Shown here: positions 47,435-58,377 of the stretch, one piece after another
Position numbering within the stretch: position 1 is the first letter of the stretch
Layout of the letters: the number at the start of each line of letters is the position of its first letter
From: Rhynchosporium graminicola
Taxonomy: Eukaryota > Ascomycota > Leotiomycetes > Helotiales > Ploettnerulaceae
DNA length: 64,000 bases
Reading direction: 5' to 3'
Assembly (NCBI GenBank): GCA_900074885.1
Contig: FJUW01000008.1
Location: 445,561-509,560, forward strand
Notes under the pieces: generated by a model
Told to the model about the DNA's origin: nothing
Seen by the model: only the letters and a program-made list of their open reading frames with translations
Database searches by the model: none
Position numbers and translations under genes: made by a program

Positions 47435-49422
47435 ATGGCACAAGAACCAACAACCCCATCGCCTCGAGCGAGACAACCCCTAGCCTGCTCGACTCCTAGC
47501 CCACGTCCGCTCAGAAGTCCGACCCTTTTTATGACTCTACAGCGAGGAGTAGAACATAAACCAAACAAACACATGGATGCGATTCAAATCTGGGACGACA
47601 TAGTTCACCCGCTCTACTCAAGAATGAAGAGCAGCATAAATCGCACTCACTATTCAAGGAGGCGGCCACGATACCAAGACGTCCTACAGTCCCACAGCAT
47701 GCGATCTACATCGATTTGGTGGCTGATGACGAGGAGGAGGTAGTTACTACTAAGAAGGAGAAACGAGGGATTACTACTTCAATGTGGGGTAGGCAGGATG
47801 GTGGATATACTGCGGCGGGGGGGAAGAGACGACGGATATATGATTCGGTGTTTAGAGCCGGTCACGGGAGAGTTTTCATGCAAGGACTATAGTGTAGCGT
47901 CGAAGTCACCGATCTGACGGCCGACGATAGTGAGGCTAATTTCAAGACATCCTTCAAGGAGCACGCCAGTCTACCCCATAGTTTGGAGAGGATCAAACCA
48001 TTGAATTCTAGCCCTGTTGAGGAATACAGCAGCCCACCTTTGCTTCCTGAGAATTTTCTCATCAAGGAATACACTATTCCACTTGGACTCCCGGAGAAGA
48101 TCGATTCATTCATTCTAGGTCCAGACGAGGAGAACAGTATCATACCTCCGATGCCTATTAATCTCAATGCGGCCAGTCCTGACTATTCGCCAAAACCTGT
48201 GGATGGAATACCTCTCAAGGAAAGCACTACCCGGGCCCCGACCAGAAGAAGCTGACATCAATCAGGCCCGGATGGTCGCAGAGATTCGTAAATCAACAGA
48301 GGACTCCACCAAGGCGAGTTGCAAGGCGCGAAACACAGCAAAGTCCACGAAAACGGATGGGATTACGAAAAGCATTGAAAGCGAAGACTCCTTTGTTCCT
48401 CCCGAAATTGTCTTGAGGCAGGAAGTATAAGTCACACACGCTACACTCTCGGCAGTCATGGACTAGCAAGTCGAGAAGAGAGAGGTCGTCTACTGGTTTG
48501 GAGCATACAGATTCGAGGTGTTTAGCTGCGTCGAAAGGGAGTGTGGATAAATGGCAAGACACTAGGGGCTACAAGAGAGATGAGTGTCCTGAGTTGTACC
48601 AGCCTAAGGTTAGTCAAGTCTGTAATTGAAAGTAGACATAGCTAATTGATAATCCATAGTATAAGAGATCCCAGACCCAGCCCTCACATTCAAGTCTTGA
48701 ACAGGGAATGGGTTTTCACGAGCAGGACTTTGATCATAACCCATTCCGTCCAGTCACCGAAAAGCCAACCTTTCTGTACGTTCGCTGATCTTAGACTGAG
48801 ACAAAATGCTAATCTACAAGTTTAAAACTCCACATATGAATGTTGTCAATATTTCAGTTGAATCTACTACATTCGCAGTATACGCAGATTTTGTCTCGTA
48901 CCACTGTCCATTCCTCGCGCAAGAGCTCCAACAATCACTAGCCCCACGATTCCTCTGAAAGCCGGTAACACCCAACTCCCTTCTTGACCTCAACGTCCAC
49001 GTTTTCGGCCTTTTCGTAAACTGGCTTTATACCGAACAGCTTTCCGGGAAAAGCGGCGAGGTAACCTTTCAGAACAGATCAATGCGTCTTTGGATCCTCG
49101 CCAATCGCCTATCCATGCCGAGACTCGCCAAATCCGCTCTCGACGCCCTCGAGACTCGAAGAAGACTGGATGGTGCCATCCGAGCAAGGGTTTCACCTAC
49201 GTATGTGAGAACACCAAGGAAGGAGACCTACTGAGACAGTATATCCTCGACGTATGCAACCGCATGCCTTGGGGCCTGGACCAATTGAACAGCGACCACA
49301 TGCCAGAAGAGCTGTTGCACGATATCTTTACGGCTTCACTGGGTGAGCAAATCAAGGTTAAGGTTGAGGATGGGAACATGGAAATGGATATGAGGAGGTA
49401 TTATTTGGATGTTGAGAATTAA
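47435..49422 (+). pseudogene. Broken BTB/POZ-domain gene
   Basis: The start MAQEPTTPSPRAR at 47435 leads into coding-like sequence that changes frame near 47580, meets TAG at 47890-47892, changes frame again near 48230, and contains two candidate introns (48609-48659 and about 48776-48820, both with GT..AG and a CTAAT branch-like word). The BTB/POZ fold is readable from 48821 (TPHMNVVNISVESTTFAVYA, then YHCPFL) with TGA at 48956-48958, continues with VFGLFVNWLYTEQL and LWILANRLSMPRLAKSAL, then shifts frame near 49150 to TYVCENTKEGDLLRQYILDV and stops at 49420. BTB proteins of this fungal type are adaptors, often for Cullin-3 ligases. At least four lesions argue for a pseudogene; unrecognised introns could explain one or two, not all. 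Confidence 0.72.
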
Positions 49423-50646
49423 CACGGGGAACGGATAGGGCAAAGACTGTTGGTGGAGGACAGGAAACGCGCAAACTCTCGTGAGAAGTTCGGTATCATG
49501 CAGTGGTGACAGTAGAACAAAGGCTACAGTATGTCTTTAACTGAAATTCGGCACCATAGCGCCGAATCATACATATCATTATCCCGGCATAAATCGGCCG
49601 ACATATGCCGGACCACTTTCCACGATGGACATGATTGATAATTTGTTTGAATGCAGCAGACCGCAAACGGATGAGCGAGGATGTCGATCAAAAAGCAAGT
49701 AACTGGCACGATTCCACCTCTTTCAGAAGATGGACAAGAACCGGAAATTCCTGTCAATTACAGTGTATAACAGACCAACGGGGTTAGGCTCTCCCGGGAA
49801 GGTCCGCGTACACAATTCCCCTTCATTTGAGTTCATGTCGGCTCAGACTGCACGATAAGGACCATTACTGGCTTCGCCAATAGCCAGTCACTACGTATAT
49901 CAGCTCTTTCCAATCCCGAAATCTGATCTTTATCCTTCGACCGCAGTTTCCGAGCCGACTATTCTCCTGCTGAAGCATATCATTCAGAAGCTGTACAGAG
50001 AGCGTCGTATCATCGGAATCTCCTGAACTATTCGAGTAATAGATAGTTTCAAGTGACCGCCCTGCCAAGAGTGCGGGGGTGCATGGACTGTCAAGAGCTC
50101 ACTCCATTCCACCACCATCCATGTAAGATGACGGAGCCATCACGATCCATGAGTAAGTACAGTCCCTAAGGGGTGACTGAGCTCCTGGTTTACGGTATTG
50201 GTCCGGTCCGTATACCAAGATGGGAACCCGTCGGATCACAATGACAATGCAACGATTATCAATTGCAGTTAGTCAGACATGTTTTACATCAGGCGATATA
50301 AAGACGCTTCTGAAGTGTAGAACAGTATAATTCTCGGAATCTTTGATCTTCTGCTCATCTCACAAAAACGCCTGTAAGAAGGAGATCATTGCCAGTTTTC
50401 TGCGTGCCCGCTTGTTTGGTGTGCGAACAAGATTGCAAACCGCGAGCTGCCGTGACTGTACAGGTGGAGTACAGTACGGCTTTGACGCATCATGTCACTG
50501 TCACTTGGGGCCCTGGCCTGTCATGGGCCTATGTGATATCTGCGGGGTTCCTTACCACTTACCTGCATCAATTGATTGACTGGTTCAATCCAGTAAGCCT
50601 TATCTAAACTGGAATGATGCGGGCGGCGGGCGGCTTCTGGGATACT
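49423..50646. other. Intergenic region upstream of the permease
   Basis: No gene-like frame. GATA-type words (HGATAR) occur at about the frequency expected by chance. The last few hundred bases are the permease promoter. Confidence 0.45.
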
Positions 50647-50654
50647 TATAAAAA
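50647..50654 (+). promoter_or_regulatory. TATA box of the permease gene
   Basis: TATAAAAA, 138 bp ahead of the start codon, followed by a CT-rich stretch. It is positioned as expected for a fungal core promoter. Confidence 0.55.
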
Positions 50655-50791
50655 GGCCAATCATTCGGAGCGCGGCCTATCAAGCTTTGCTTGGGGATCT
50701 CCTCTGCTTCTCTGCCTACTCACTTAAGCTGACCCTGCCCTCCCGCGAATTTGGCTTTAACATTCTCCCTCTTCTTTTGAGATTTTTAATC

Positions 50792-52802
50792 ATGCCTCTA
50801 ACGCCAGAGAATGATGCCGATGCGGCTCAGCTGGCAGCTCTTGGCCACAAGAGCGAGCTCAAGAGAAACTTCTCTCCTCTGGCGATGTTGGGCCTGGCAT
50901 TTGCGATCTTGAATTCCTGGACTGCTCTTGCGGCGAGTTTATCATTGGCATTACCTAGTGGGGGACCATCTTCTGTTCTGTGGGGGTTGATCAGTGGGTT
51001 ATTCGATCGAGTCTGGGAAACATGCTGACATGTATACAGCCGCTGGTGTTTGTAACTTGGCTCTAGCTGTTTCCCTTGCTGAGTTTTTGTCTGCTTACCC
51101 GACTGCTGGAGGTCAATATCATGTACATCTTCCCCGAGCATCGATCTGCTTGTTGTAACTTGCTAATCACACTCAAAAGTGGGTAGCAGTAATCTCTTGG
51201 AAGCCATGGGTGCCTCTTCTCAGCTGGATCACCGGCTGGATTAACGTGAGTGGATGGATAGCTCTGATCTGTTCTGGAGGGCTCCTTGGAAGTCAGCTTA
51301 TCATGGGAGTCATATCACTCGTTCATCCAACTTTTGTTCCTCAAAGGTGGCATCAGTTCTTGATCTATATTGCCTATACGTTGATAGCTTTCGTTGTCAA
51401 CGCATTCTTGACTGGATCTTTACCAGTGATCACCAGAGCAGCCTTCTTCTGGTCCATCACCGGTTTTGCCGTCATTTCAATCACGGTACTTGCTTGCGCT
51501 TCGCCAAACTATACATCGGCCGACTATGTATTCACCGAGTTCATCAACGAGACTGGATGGCCTGATGGAGTCGCTTGGCTTTTGGGCTTGCTGCAGGGAG
51601 GACTTGGTTTGACCGGATTCGACGCTGTAGCACACATGATCGAGGAGATCCCCAATGCAGCTGTCGTCGGACCCAGAATCATGTATGCATGTGTTCTGAT
51701 CGGGGTCTTCACTGGCTTCATATTCTTGATGGTCTTGCTCTTTGTAGCTGGCCAAATCGACGGCGCAGATGGTATCATCGAATCAACTGCTGGTCCACTT
51801 TTGCAGATATTTTACAATGCTACTGGGAGCAAAGCAGGAGCAATTTGCCTATTGATGTGGGTGTTCCCAGCTTTCAGGTATCGTCTTGTGGTAATTGACA
51901 ACCCAGCTTCCCCCTCTTATGTCTGCTATTCGCTACAACGAGTATCATGACAACTTCGAGCAGAATGACCTATGCATTTGCCAGGTATGCAAGCCTTCCC
52001 AATTACAATGGTTGGTACTTACATGTCCAGGGATGGAGGACTACCATATTCTCGTGTATTTGCCAAGGTATGCTCATTGCTGATCCATGTCCGGATGGGA
52101 CTAACACCTTTAAGGTGCATCCTAAGCTGGTTCTTCCTCTCAATGCGCTCTATCTAAATGTGGCACTGGTCATAATATTTGGCTGTATCTTCCTCGGATC
52201 CAGCAGGTGAATTTCCACCAGGTCTCATCGTCACCAGAAAGAGCTAATAGAAATAGTGCTTTTAATGCCATCATCTCAGCCTCGGTCGTCGCGCTTGGAG
52301 TTTCCTATGGTATACCCATTTCTATAAACTGCATTCGCGGCAGGAAGATGCTTCCTGATTCCAGACCATTCAGACTCAATTCCGTTGTCGGATGGACAGC
52401 GAATTTGGTACAGCCTCCATCATCGTGGTATAGGACAATTTACTGACGACTTCCCCAGATTGGTATCGCGTACGTGATAATTACCACGGTACTCTTCCTG
52501 TTCCCTCCGGAACTCCCTGTCACGGGCACAAATATGAGTATGTTCTGCCATGCATCCCTGTTATTGAGGATCACCTAGAGAGACCTGGCTGAGACTCCCT
52601 AGATTATTGCGTCGTCGTATTCTTCCTTATCCTTCTGGTTTCGATATTCCAATGGTTCGTGGATGGAAAGAAGAACTTCAGCGGCCCGCGTGTCAGCCTT
52701 GATGATCTGCAGGATGGAGAGGTCGTTGGTTTGGACCCGGCGATGTCCTCGGAACAAGAGCAGGGCGCAAGCATGTACAAAAATGCTTCTGGGAAGAAGT
52801 AG
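50792..52802 (+). CDS. APC-superfamily amino acid/choline-type permease (12 TM), nine exons
   Basis: A plasma-membrane (or vacuolar) transporter for an amino acid, GABA or choline-like substrate; which one cannot be told from sequence. Exons: 50792-50993, 51040-51122, 51180-51856, 51907-51984, 52031-52067, 52115-52206, 52257-52407, 52459-52537, 52603-52802; introns 46-65 bp. The product is 532 residues, the usual length. Motifs: LKRNFSPLAMLGLAFAILNSW for the first membrane helix, AGVCNLALAVSLAEFLSAYPTAGGQYHWVAVIS for helices 2-3, GLTGFDAVAHMIEEIPNA, and TTSSRMTYAFARDGGLPYSRVFAKVHPKL. The C-terminus is hydrophilic and ends in KNASGKK. All junctions keep one frame. The closest family look is the Hnm1/Uga4-like AAT group. 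Confidence 0.9.
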
Positions 52803-53214
52803 AGTAGCATGACTCAGGACTGGCGACTCCGGTGGTATTATTAGGTCGGAATTAGCCAAACGAGGACTCGCTCTGGGTCAGCAACATTGTTAGTCGATTG
52901 GAATAGGAACCGTAAATTAGCCTCGAAATCCAGCAGGTAACGTTGCGATACCTACCAAGTAGGGGCGTATGCAGTGAATAGAAGAAATGTGAGCACTCGC
53001 CAAGACAAATTCTGCATATTTGACAGTCGTGACGTATCACAAGATCTGAAGACAGTAGTCGCTGCCCGTGACGAGAGCGATTCAGGCCAAATTCAACATA
53101 GTTCCGGGGTACAATCTACTAACGGGTATTAATATGTGGAACTAGTACAATAATACAGAAATGCAAGAACCGAACGTGTTCGTCGTCTGACACTTTTGAC
53201 CATTAACAACGGGA
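52803..53214. other. Convergent intergenic region
   Basis: 412 bp between the stop codons of the permease (plus) and septin (minus); likely 3' UTRs of both. No gene. Confidence 0.6.
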
Positions 53215-54846
53215 TCAGGACTCAATCTGGACCGTGGAAGCTGGAGCCTCGAGCTGGTCCGGATGGTCACGGTACATCTTAGCCTCCAGTTCCTTCAATT
53301 CATTCTCACGCACAAGAAGCTCTTGCCTCTTCTCGTTGATGGCCTTCTGCATTCTCAACTCGACTTCCTTGAGCTTCTCCTGTTCTCGGATCAAACGTTC
53401 CTCTGTCATCCTTCCAGATTGTGATGCTAGATCTTCTGGATTCATGGAGTAATCACTGTCACTTTCGTTAGATACCGGCACCATCATTCACTTATTGAGG
53501 ATTACTCACGCTTCATCACCTCCTTCCACGCTCTTACTAAGCTTCTCGGTCCGGTAATTCTCGTACAGAAAATCCTGGGTGATTTGCTTCAAGTCCGCCA
53601 AATGACTTTGTAGAAGCACACTTCTGACAGCTAAAAAGTCCGAGTGCTTAGGATTGTCGACCTCGACAATGCCCCAAGGATATCTCCTCGCTCGGATCTT
53701 CTGACCTGAAACCTCGACAGTCTCTTCGGATCCGACGAGTGCGAATGGCATGAGTCCACGCAGTTCCGCATTTTCTTCGATAGTGTCTTCGTCATCTTCC
53801 TCTTCATCATAAGGGAAGTCATAGATCGGGATTTTGTAGTGCTCGATGTCTTCCATGATCAATTTCTTCGACGCAGCTAATTCCATGGGAGTGAAAGAGT
53901 CGGCTTTTCCGATCACGGGGATGACATTCACACGTGGTGAGAGACGTCTCATGAGCTCGATGTCGAGTTCTCGTAATCTGAAAAATGTAAGCTACACAGT
54001 GCTTTGGTTGATCAATGTGCAGATGAGCTACTTACCCATGGCCGGTTGGAGTGATGAAATAAAGAAGGGCATGCACACGTGTATCCTGGAATCGTGGTTT
54101 GCGCTTGATGCGACAATCCACGGCCAGGATCTCATCGAATTGCCTTTCGATGTAAGTGATGATCTCCCCGAATCTATGGCATGTCAGTGCTAAGAAGCAA
54201 GAAAGAGTATTCCACAAAGTGAACTTACCCCTCCTCATTATTGATCTGGTCACCAAAACCTGGGGTGTTGACAACGGTGAGAGCAATACGTGTACCCTCT
54301 TCTTCCATCTCCAGTTCTAGCGCAAGAGTTAATATTGAGGATTTGTCATGTCGTGCGCTTGAATCATTTTTACGTACCGACCGTGATCGGGTTGATGCTC
54401 ACTCCCGCCTCCAGGTGAGCATTAGAAGCATCGTCACAGTCTTTACTCTCCAAAACTTTCTGCCCGCATAGAGTGTTCACAAAAGTCGTTTTACCTTCTC
54501 TCAAGTCAGTTGTCTTGCACCTGGCCTTGAATTTTGGACAGGTGAGAAATACCGGTACCGCTTCCTCCACAGACCATCAAACAAAACTGCACGCTATCAC
54601 GAATTAGCACCAAGGTCTCGATCTACCGCCATTCTTCATTTCTTACCCTTTCTTCGCGGTCTTCTTCCGACGATTTCGAATCTGGTGGACATTTCACTCG
54701 GTCAGCTTCTGGACTGACGGCCACGGTCATACAAGGTCGTCGTCCATGTTGCCCCTTTACTGCCAACCACGATCCTCGGGCCACTCGGGATGGAACACCA
54801 GTCAGGGGTAGACGTATCTACTCACAGCGCTCATTGAGGTCGACAT
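53215..54846 (-). CDS. Septin of the Cdc11/AspA group
   Basis: A GTP-binding filament protein of the septin ring and cortical arrays, acting in septation, polarity and conidiation. Eight exons on the minus strand: 54846-54826, 54681-54647, 54593-54553, 54494-54378, 54316-54229, 54173-54036, 53977-53510 and 53461-53215, giving 384 residues. The tiny first exons encode MSTSMSA then IRNRRKKTAKKG, the phosphoinositide-binding polybasic region ahead of the GTPase. P-loop GGSGTGKT at 28-35; switch II NTPGFGDQ at 88-95; G4-type GKAD at 170-173; septin unique element LRGLMPF...YPWGIVEV near 212-250; YENYRTEKLSKS near the end of the G domain; C-terminal coiled coil about 325-370. The MNPEDLAS..S and coiled-coil arrangement is that of Cdc11/AspA. 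The last intron (48 bp) has a perfect CTAAC branch site. Several acceptors are AAG rather than YAG. Confidence 0.93.
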
Positions 54847-55320
54847 TGTTAGAATATTCTCGAAATATTAGTTATTATGATAAGGTGTGTTGTTTAGCAG
54901 CGGTATGACTTGGGTGCCAGCAGTATCGTGTTCTTCGTACTTGACAATCTCAAGTTGCTTTACTGATTTCTTTCTCTGAGGATCGAAAATGGCACGCCCC
55001 CCTGCTAGTCCCGAGTCCCGAGAGTTAAGATTGGGGGGAAGCGGCCGCTTCAACTTGGCTTCTTTTCCACGACCCCTGTGCAACGAGACGGTCTCATGCA
55101 GACCCACGCACGCGGCCTATCACAGGATACATAGTCGAAAGTCGATATTGTCTCTCTCCTGTCACGTGATCTATTGTCATAGATATCATGTTTTGGCTGT
55201 CATCTATAGGTGCTGTTCGACGTGGGAAATATACTGGCTAGTTAGTTAATTACATTGATTCTAACCAGCCTTATTCGGACGGATAGTTTAGTCAAGTCCG
55301 GAAGAGTAGATTTCGTATCT

Positions 55321-55362
<42 letters not shown>
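55321..55362 (+). repeat. (GCCTGA)7 microsatellite
   Basis: Seven perfect 6-bp units in intergenic DNA about 475 bp from the septin start. Confidence 0.9.
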
Positions 55363-55363
<1 letters not shown>

Positions 55364-55806
55364 GTACCTAGGTGTATCTTTTATCAGCTTGTACTGGGAG
55401 ATGTACTGTACTGTATATGCTGGCTGGGCAGTGGGGCTAGCCGCACGGCCTTTCCAAATGCAGCTTAACGTTCATGTAGCGGCTCAGGGGTAAGTAATCT
55501 GGGTGAAATCCCAATATGATTGGCTATCTCAAATATTTCCTAAAGCGGTCATTCTATCAATGATTGGTGCTACTGCGTTGGCAAATCGGATTGAAGAAGG
55601 GAAATGAATATATGAGTATATTATATAGCCAAGTTACAGTGCGTGCCCTGAGATCTCAAATGTCCATTTTCGTTCCGTATTCAAAATCACATTAAAGAAA
55701 TAATGGTTGGATAGCTGACACCAGAAATTGAGATGCGTATTTCTTAGCTCATCTCTCCACGTGAAGTCATGCTGAGTATTAAAGGTTCCAAGAATCGGTT
55801 GATCGG

Positions 55807-56187
55807 TCAATGATCCAGAGGCGGCTCCTGCAACTGTTTCCCCTTAGGGCCCGCTGGAATAGTGAGTTTCCTTGCGTACAAATCAAACGCTGTGATCATG
55901 AGTGGCGCTGCATTCTTGTATAAAAACGAGGAGAAGGATATCCTCTCCGCTGTATGATTTTCGACAAAGCTAAGAATGCAAACCTTTTTAGGCCCGTAAT
56001 CGTTAACGAACGGAATCGAAAAGATCCAGTTACTGAGCAGTCTTCTCTGATGATGACACTGCACGATCAAACTTGTTATCGTTATCACTGATTTACGATT
56101 CAAAATATTCCTCAAACTAGCGAGACAAGATGAATGTTCGAAGACGCTACTCACCAGAAGTGATATAGCCTCATCTTCGCAAATCAT
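55807..56187 (-). CDS. Unrecognised 126-residue frame (doubtful)
   Basis: An uninterrupted minus-strand frame of 126 codons, starting MICEDEAISLLVSS and ending GKQLQEPPLDH. I recognise no family, signal peptide or clear membrane segment. Its C-terminal half (FVENHTAERISFSSFLYKNA...) looks more protein-like than most shadows, and the frame stands alone without a competing longer frame. It could be a small gene, a fragment of a decayed gene, or chance. Confidence 0.22.
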   Translation of the reverse strand: MICEDEAISLLVSSVFEHSSCLASLRNILNRKSVITITSLIVQCHHQRRLLSNWIFSIPFVNDYGPKKVCILSFVENHTAERISFSSFLYKNAAPLMITAFDLYARKLTIPAGPKGKQLQEPPLDH

Positions 56188-57126
56188 AGCTTCAGTCCCT
56201 CCATCTAGCGTACTTAAAGATCACATCTGCGACTGCGACGACCTACACCGTCGACTCCCAAGAGCGAAGAGCAAGTCAAGCCCAATTCCAGTAACCGGTC
56301 GTCCTGCGTCACGAAGGTGCTGAACGTGGCAGAGTCTATCTAAAGAATCGTAATGTATTTACTGCTGGTGCAGTATCTGCATCTTGTAGCTTGGCATACA
56401 ACACAACCTTTTGCCTATTAAAAGCTTGATCATTCATGACAGGCGCTGCATTGCAGGTGGGCTTCCTGCGTAGAAGATGCTAGTTGGGAATATACAAAAC
56501 CAAATTTCACTAATACCGAGTGATGAACTTGAGCTCCTGCAAAACCAAGCATCACTTGACTCAAGAAGCGACACTAAACTTTCCGAAATGAAAATCTAAT
56601 CATCGAGGGAAGTCAAGCGAGACTTTGTCGGGTTTGGGATGCTGGGAGCTTCGTGCTGTTTCTCTGACTCCCTTTCTCGCGATTCTTACAAGAAGAAGGG
56701 CCAAGCAATTGATGTCGTCGAATCTTAATACCGACCTCCGCAAAGATATCGTTAATATCGAAGTATCTCTTACGTATCAGAAACTATCCCAAGTCGTCGA
56801 AAGACTCATCCCCATTGCCATCATGTAAACGGAAAAGGCGCAAAGTCACGAAGCTCAGCTACAGCCAGTAACGGGAGCAATCGCTGACAGGACAAGCACA
56901 AACCTGGCCCCACACCGCTCACCATTTGCCCTTCCCAAATTTTCATTTCCTATTGTCCTCGCTAAGCGAGACAACAGACCGCTGGGTCCACAATAGCGAC
57001 CACCTTACCATTGCCTTTAGCGAAGCGAAGCCGCTCAAAGCTCAATAAATCAAGCAAACATCGAATACAATGGTAATTGAGCCGCAATAGCATATCCATA
57101 GAGGCTTGGAGGAGGCTTCGCAGAAG

Positions 57127-57133
57127 TATATAA
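57127..57133 (+). promoter_or_regulatory. TATA box of the AT-hook gene
   Basis: TATATAA followed after 190 bp by a leader with a CT-rich stretch and a 5' UTR intron. The start codon is 282 bp downstream on the genome. Confidence 0.5.
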
Positions 57134-57321
57134 GAAGGCTCCCTCCTCCTCTCCTACCCAAGAGCTTTTTGTCAAGTCCAACATCTACGTACGCTCCGCT
57201 TAAAATCTACTTCCTGCATTGAACAGCACAACTTCGAACCCTACTCACAACAATATCGCCTCGTCGCAGCAAAGACCGACTTCACACATAACACACACCC
57301 TCTCTTTCCCTCTCCTTCGTT

Positions 57322-57404
57322 GTAAGTTATTCTCTTCTACTTTCCTTCCATCATTTTACTCGTTCCGTTTCAAAGTCAGCAACAACAACTAACACATATT
57401 ACAG
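57322..57404 (+). other. 5' UTR intron of the AT-hook gene
   Basis: GTAAGT at 57322, a CTAAC branch word 12 bp before the end, and TTACAG ending at 57404, five bases ahead of the ATG. All three splice signals are near consensus, so a leader intron is likely although it lies outside the reading frame. Confidence 0.65.
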
Positions 57405-57408
57405 AAAA

Positions 57409-57946
57409 ATGTCTCCTTCGAAATCTACCCAGAAGAAGGCCATTGCCAATCCCTCCGATCGTCCTCGTGGCCGCCCCAGAGGCAAAGTCTCCGCTACCCG
57501 TCTGGGAGAGCTGAAGGCCGCGCGTGATGCGCACAACACCCTCGTCTGCAAGAGCCGTCGCGACAGAATCGTCGCTGACGAAGACATCCCAGGTGCTCTT
57601 CGTACTTTGGCTCCTCCACTCGCTCGCCGGTACGTTTATTTGTCTCTTCTTTCCCTTCTCTCTCCCATTTCTCGGCCCTTTCTCGACCCTTCTATGCCCT
57701 CTTCTCCTCATCCAATACACCGAATACGAAAATGTACTTACTATCTTCCTTAGCATCATCACTCGTGCTTGCGAAGTCAGGCTGAAGTACGACTGGGAGC
57801 AGCTTGAGCGCTCGCTCAAGTCTAAGACTCCCAACCATGCGGCGTTGAGCGGGTTCCCGTGGACGACCAGATTTGTAGATGGTACATTTGGTCCGCGTTA
57901 CCATGGTAATGGGATTTGGGAATGTAATCAATTGATGCTGGCATAG
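57409..57946 (+). CDS. Small AT-hook protein, 137 residues, otherwise uncharacterised
   Basis: Exons 57409-57629 and 57754-57946 with a 124-bp intron join APPLARR to IITRACEVRLKYDW. The only recognisable motif is an AT-hook, RPRGRPRGK at residues 18-26, which binds the minor groove of AT-rich DNA. The N-terminus is basic (STQKK), the middle is Arg-rich, and the C-terminal half (YDWEQLERSLKSKTPNHAALSGFPWTTRFVDG) has conserved-looking aromatic residues but no family I know. It is probably nuclear. TATA box, leader intron with CTAAC and consensus splice sites make this a well-formed, likely well-expressed gene. Function unknown; a chromatin-associated role is inference. Confidence 0.75.
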
Positions 57947-58377
57947 CTTTTGGAGTCGGTGGATTTTCGCTTCTGTTCTTGTTATTCGGTGTGCTCGTCC
58001 GGTAGGAGTTTGGGAGAAGAACTGGTTCGCTTGGCTGGCGTGGATATGGTAGAGAATGGATGTATTACGTTTGAATTGAATTGATTTAAAAAGATCCTCC
58101 CCTCCATCCTCACAATCTAAATTTGCATTATGGAATTTGAACAAAATGCGTAACCTAAATGAGCGCGAGGAGTCACGAACGCCTCTTATGAAAGGGCCAT
58201 AGATGAGTCCCGAAGACCTCTTCTACACAGTTGTATCAGAACTCAATCCATACCATGAATTAAACTTTTGCGATACTAAGATCTTTGATCAGAAACAGAG
58301 ATTATTTCTATGAATATACCCCGCCTCTTCTGATATATTCCAAACAGTTGACATTTATCACAGCTCCGAGGAGCAAA

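Larger units (their letters stand above)
54847..57126. other. Intergenic region between divergent septin and AT-hook genes
   Basis: This contains the septin promoter (first few hundred bases), a (GCCTGA)7 microsatellite at 55321-55362 and a single 126-codon minus-strand frame listed separately. Otherwise no gene-like frame. A 67-codon frame at 56625 has no support. Confidence 0.45.

Noticed and set aside
49850..50605. GATA-type sites suggesting nitrogen control of the permease
   Set aside because: About three HGATAR sites per kb is what chance predicts, so no regulatory claim is justified.
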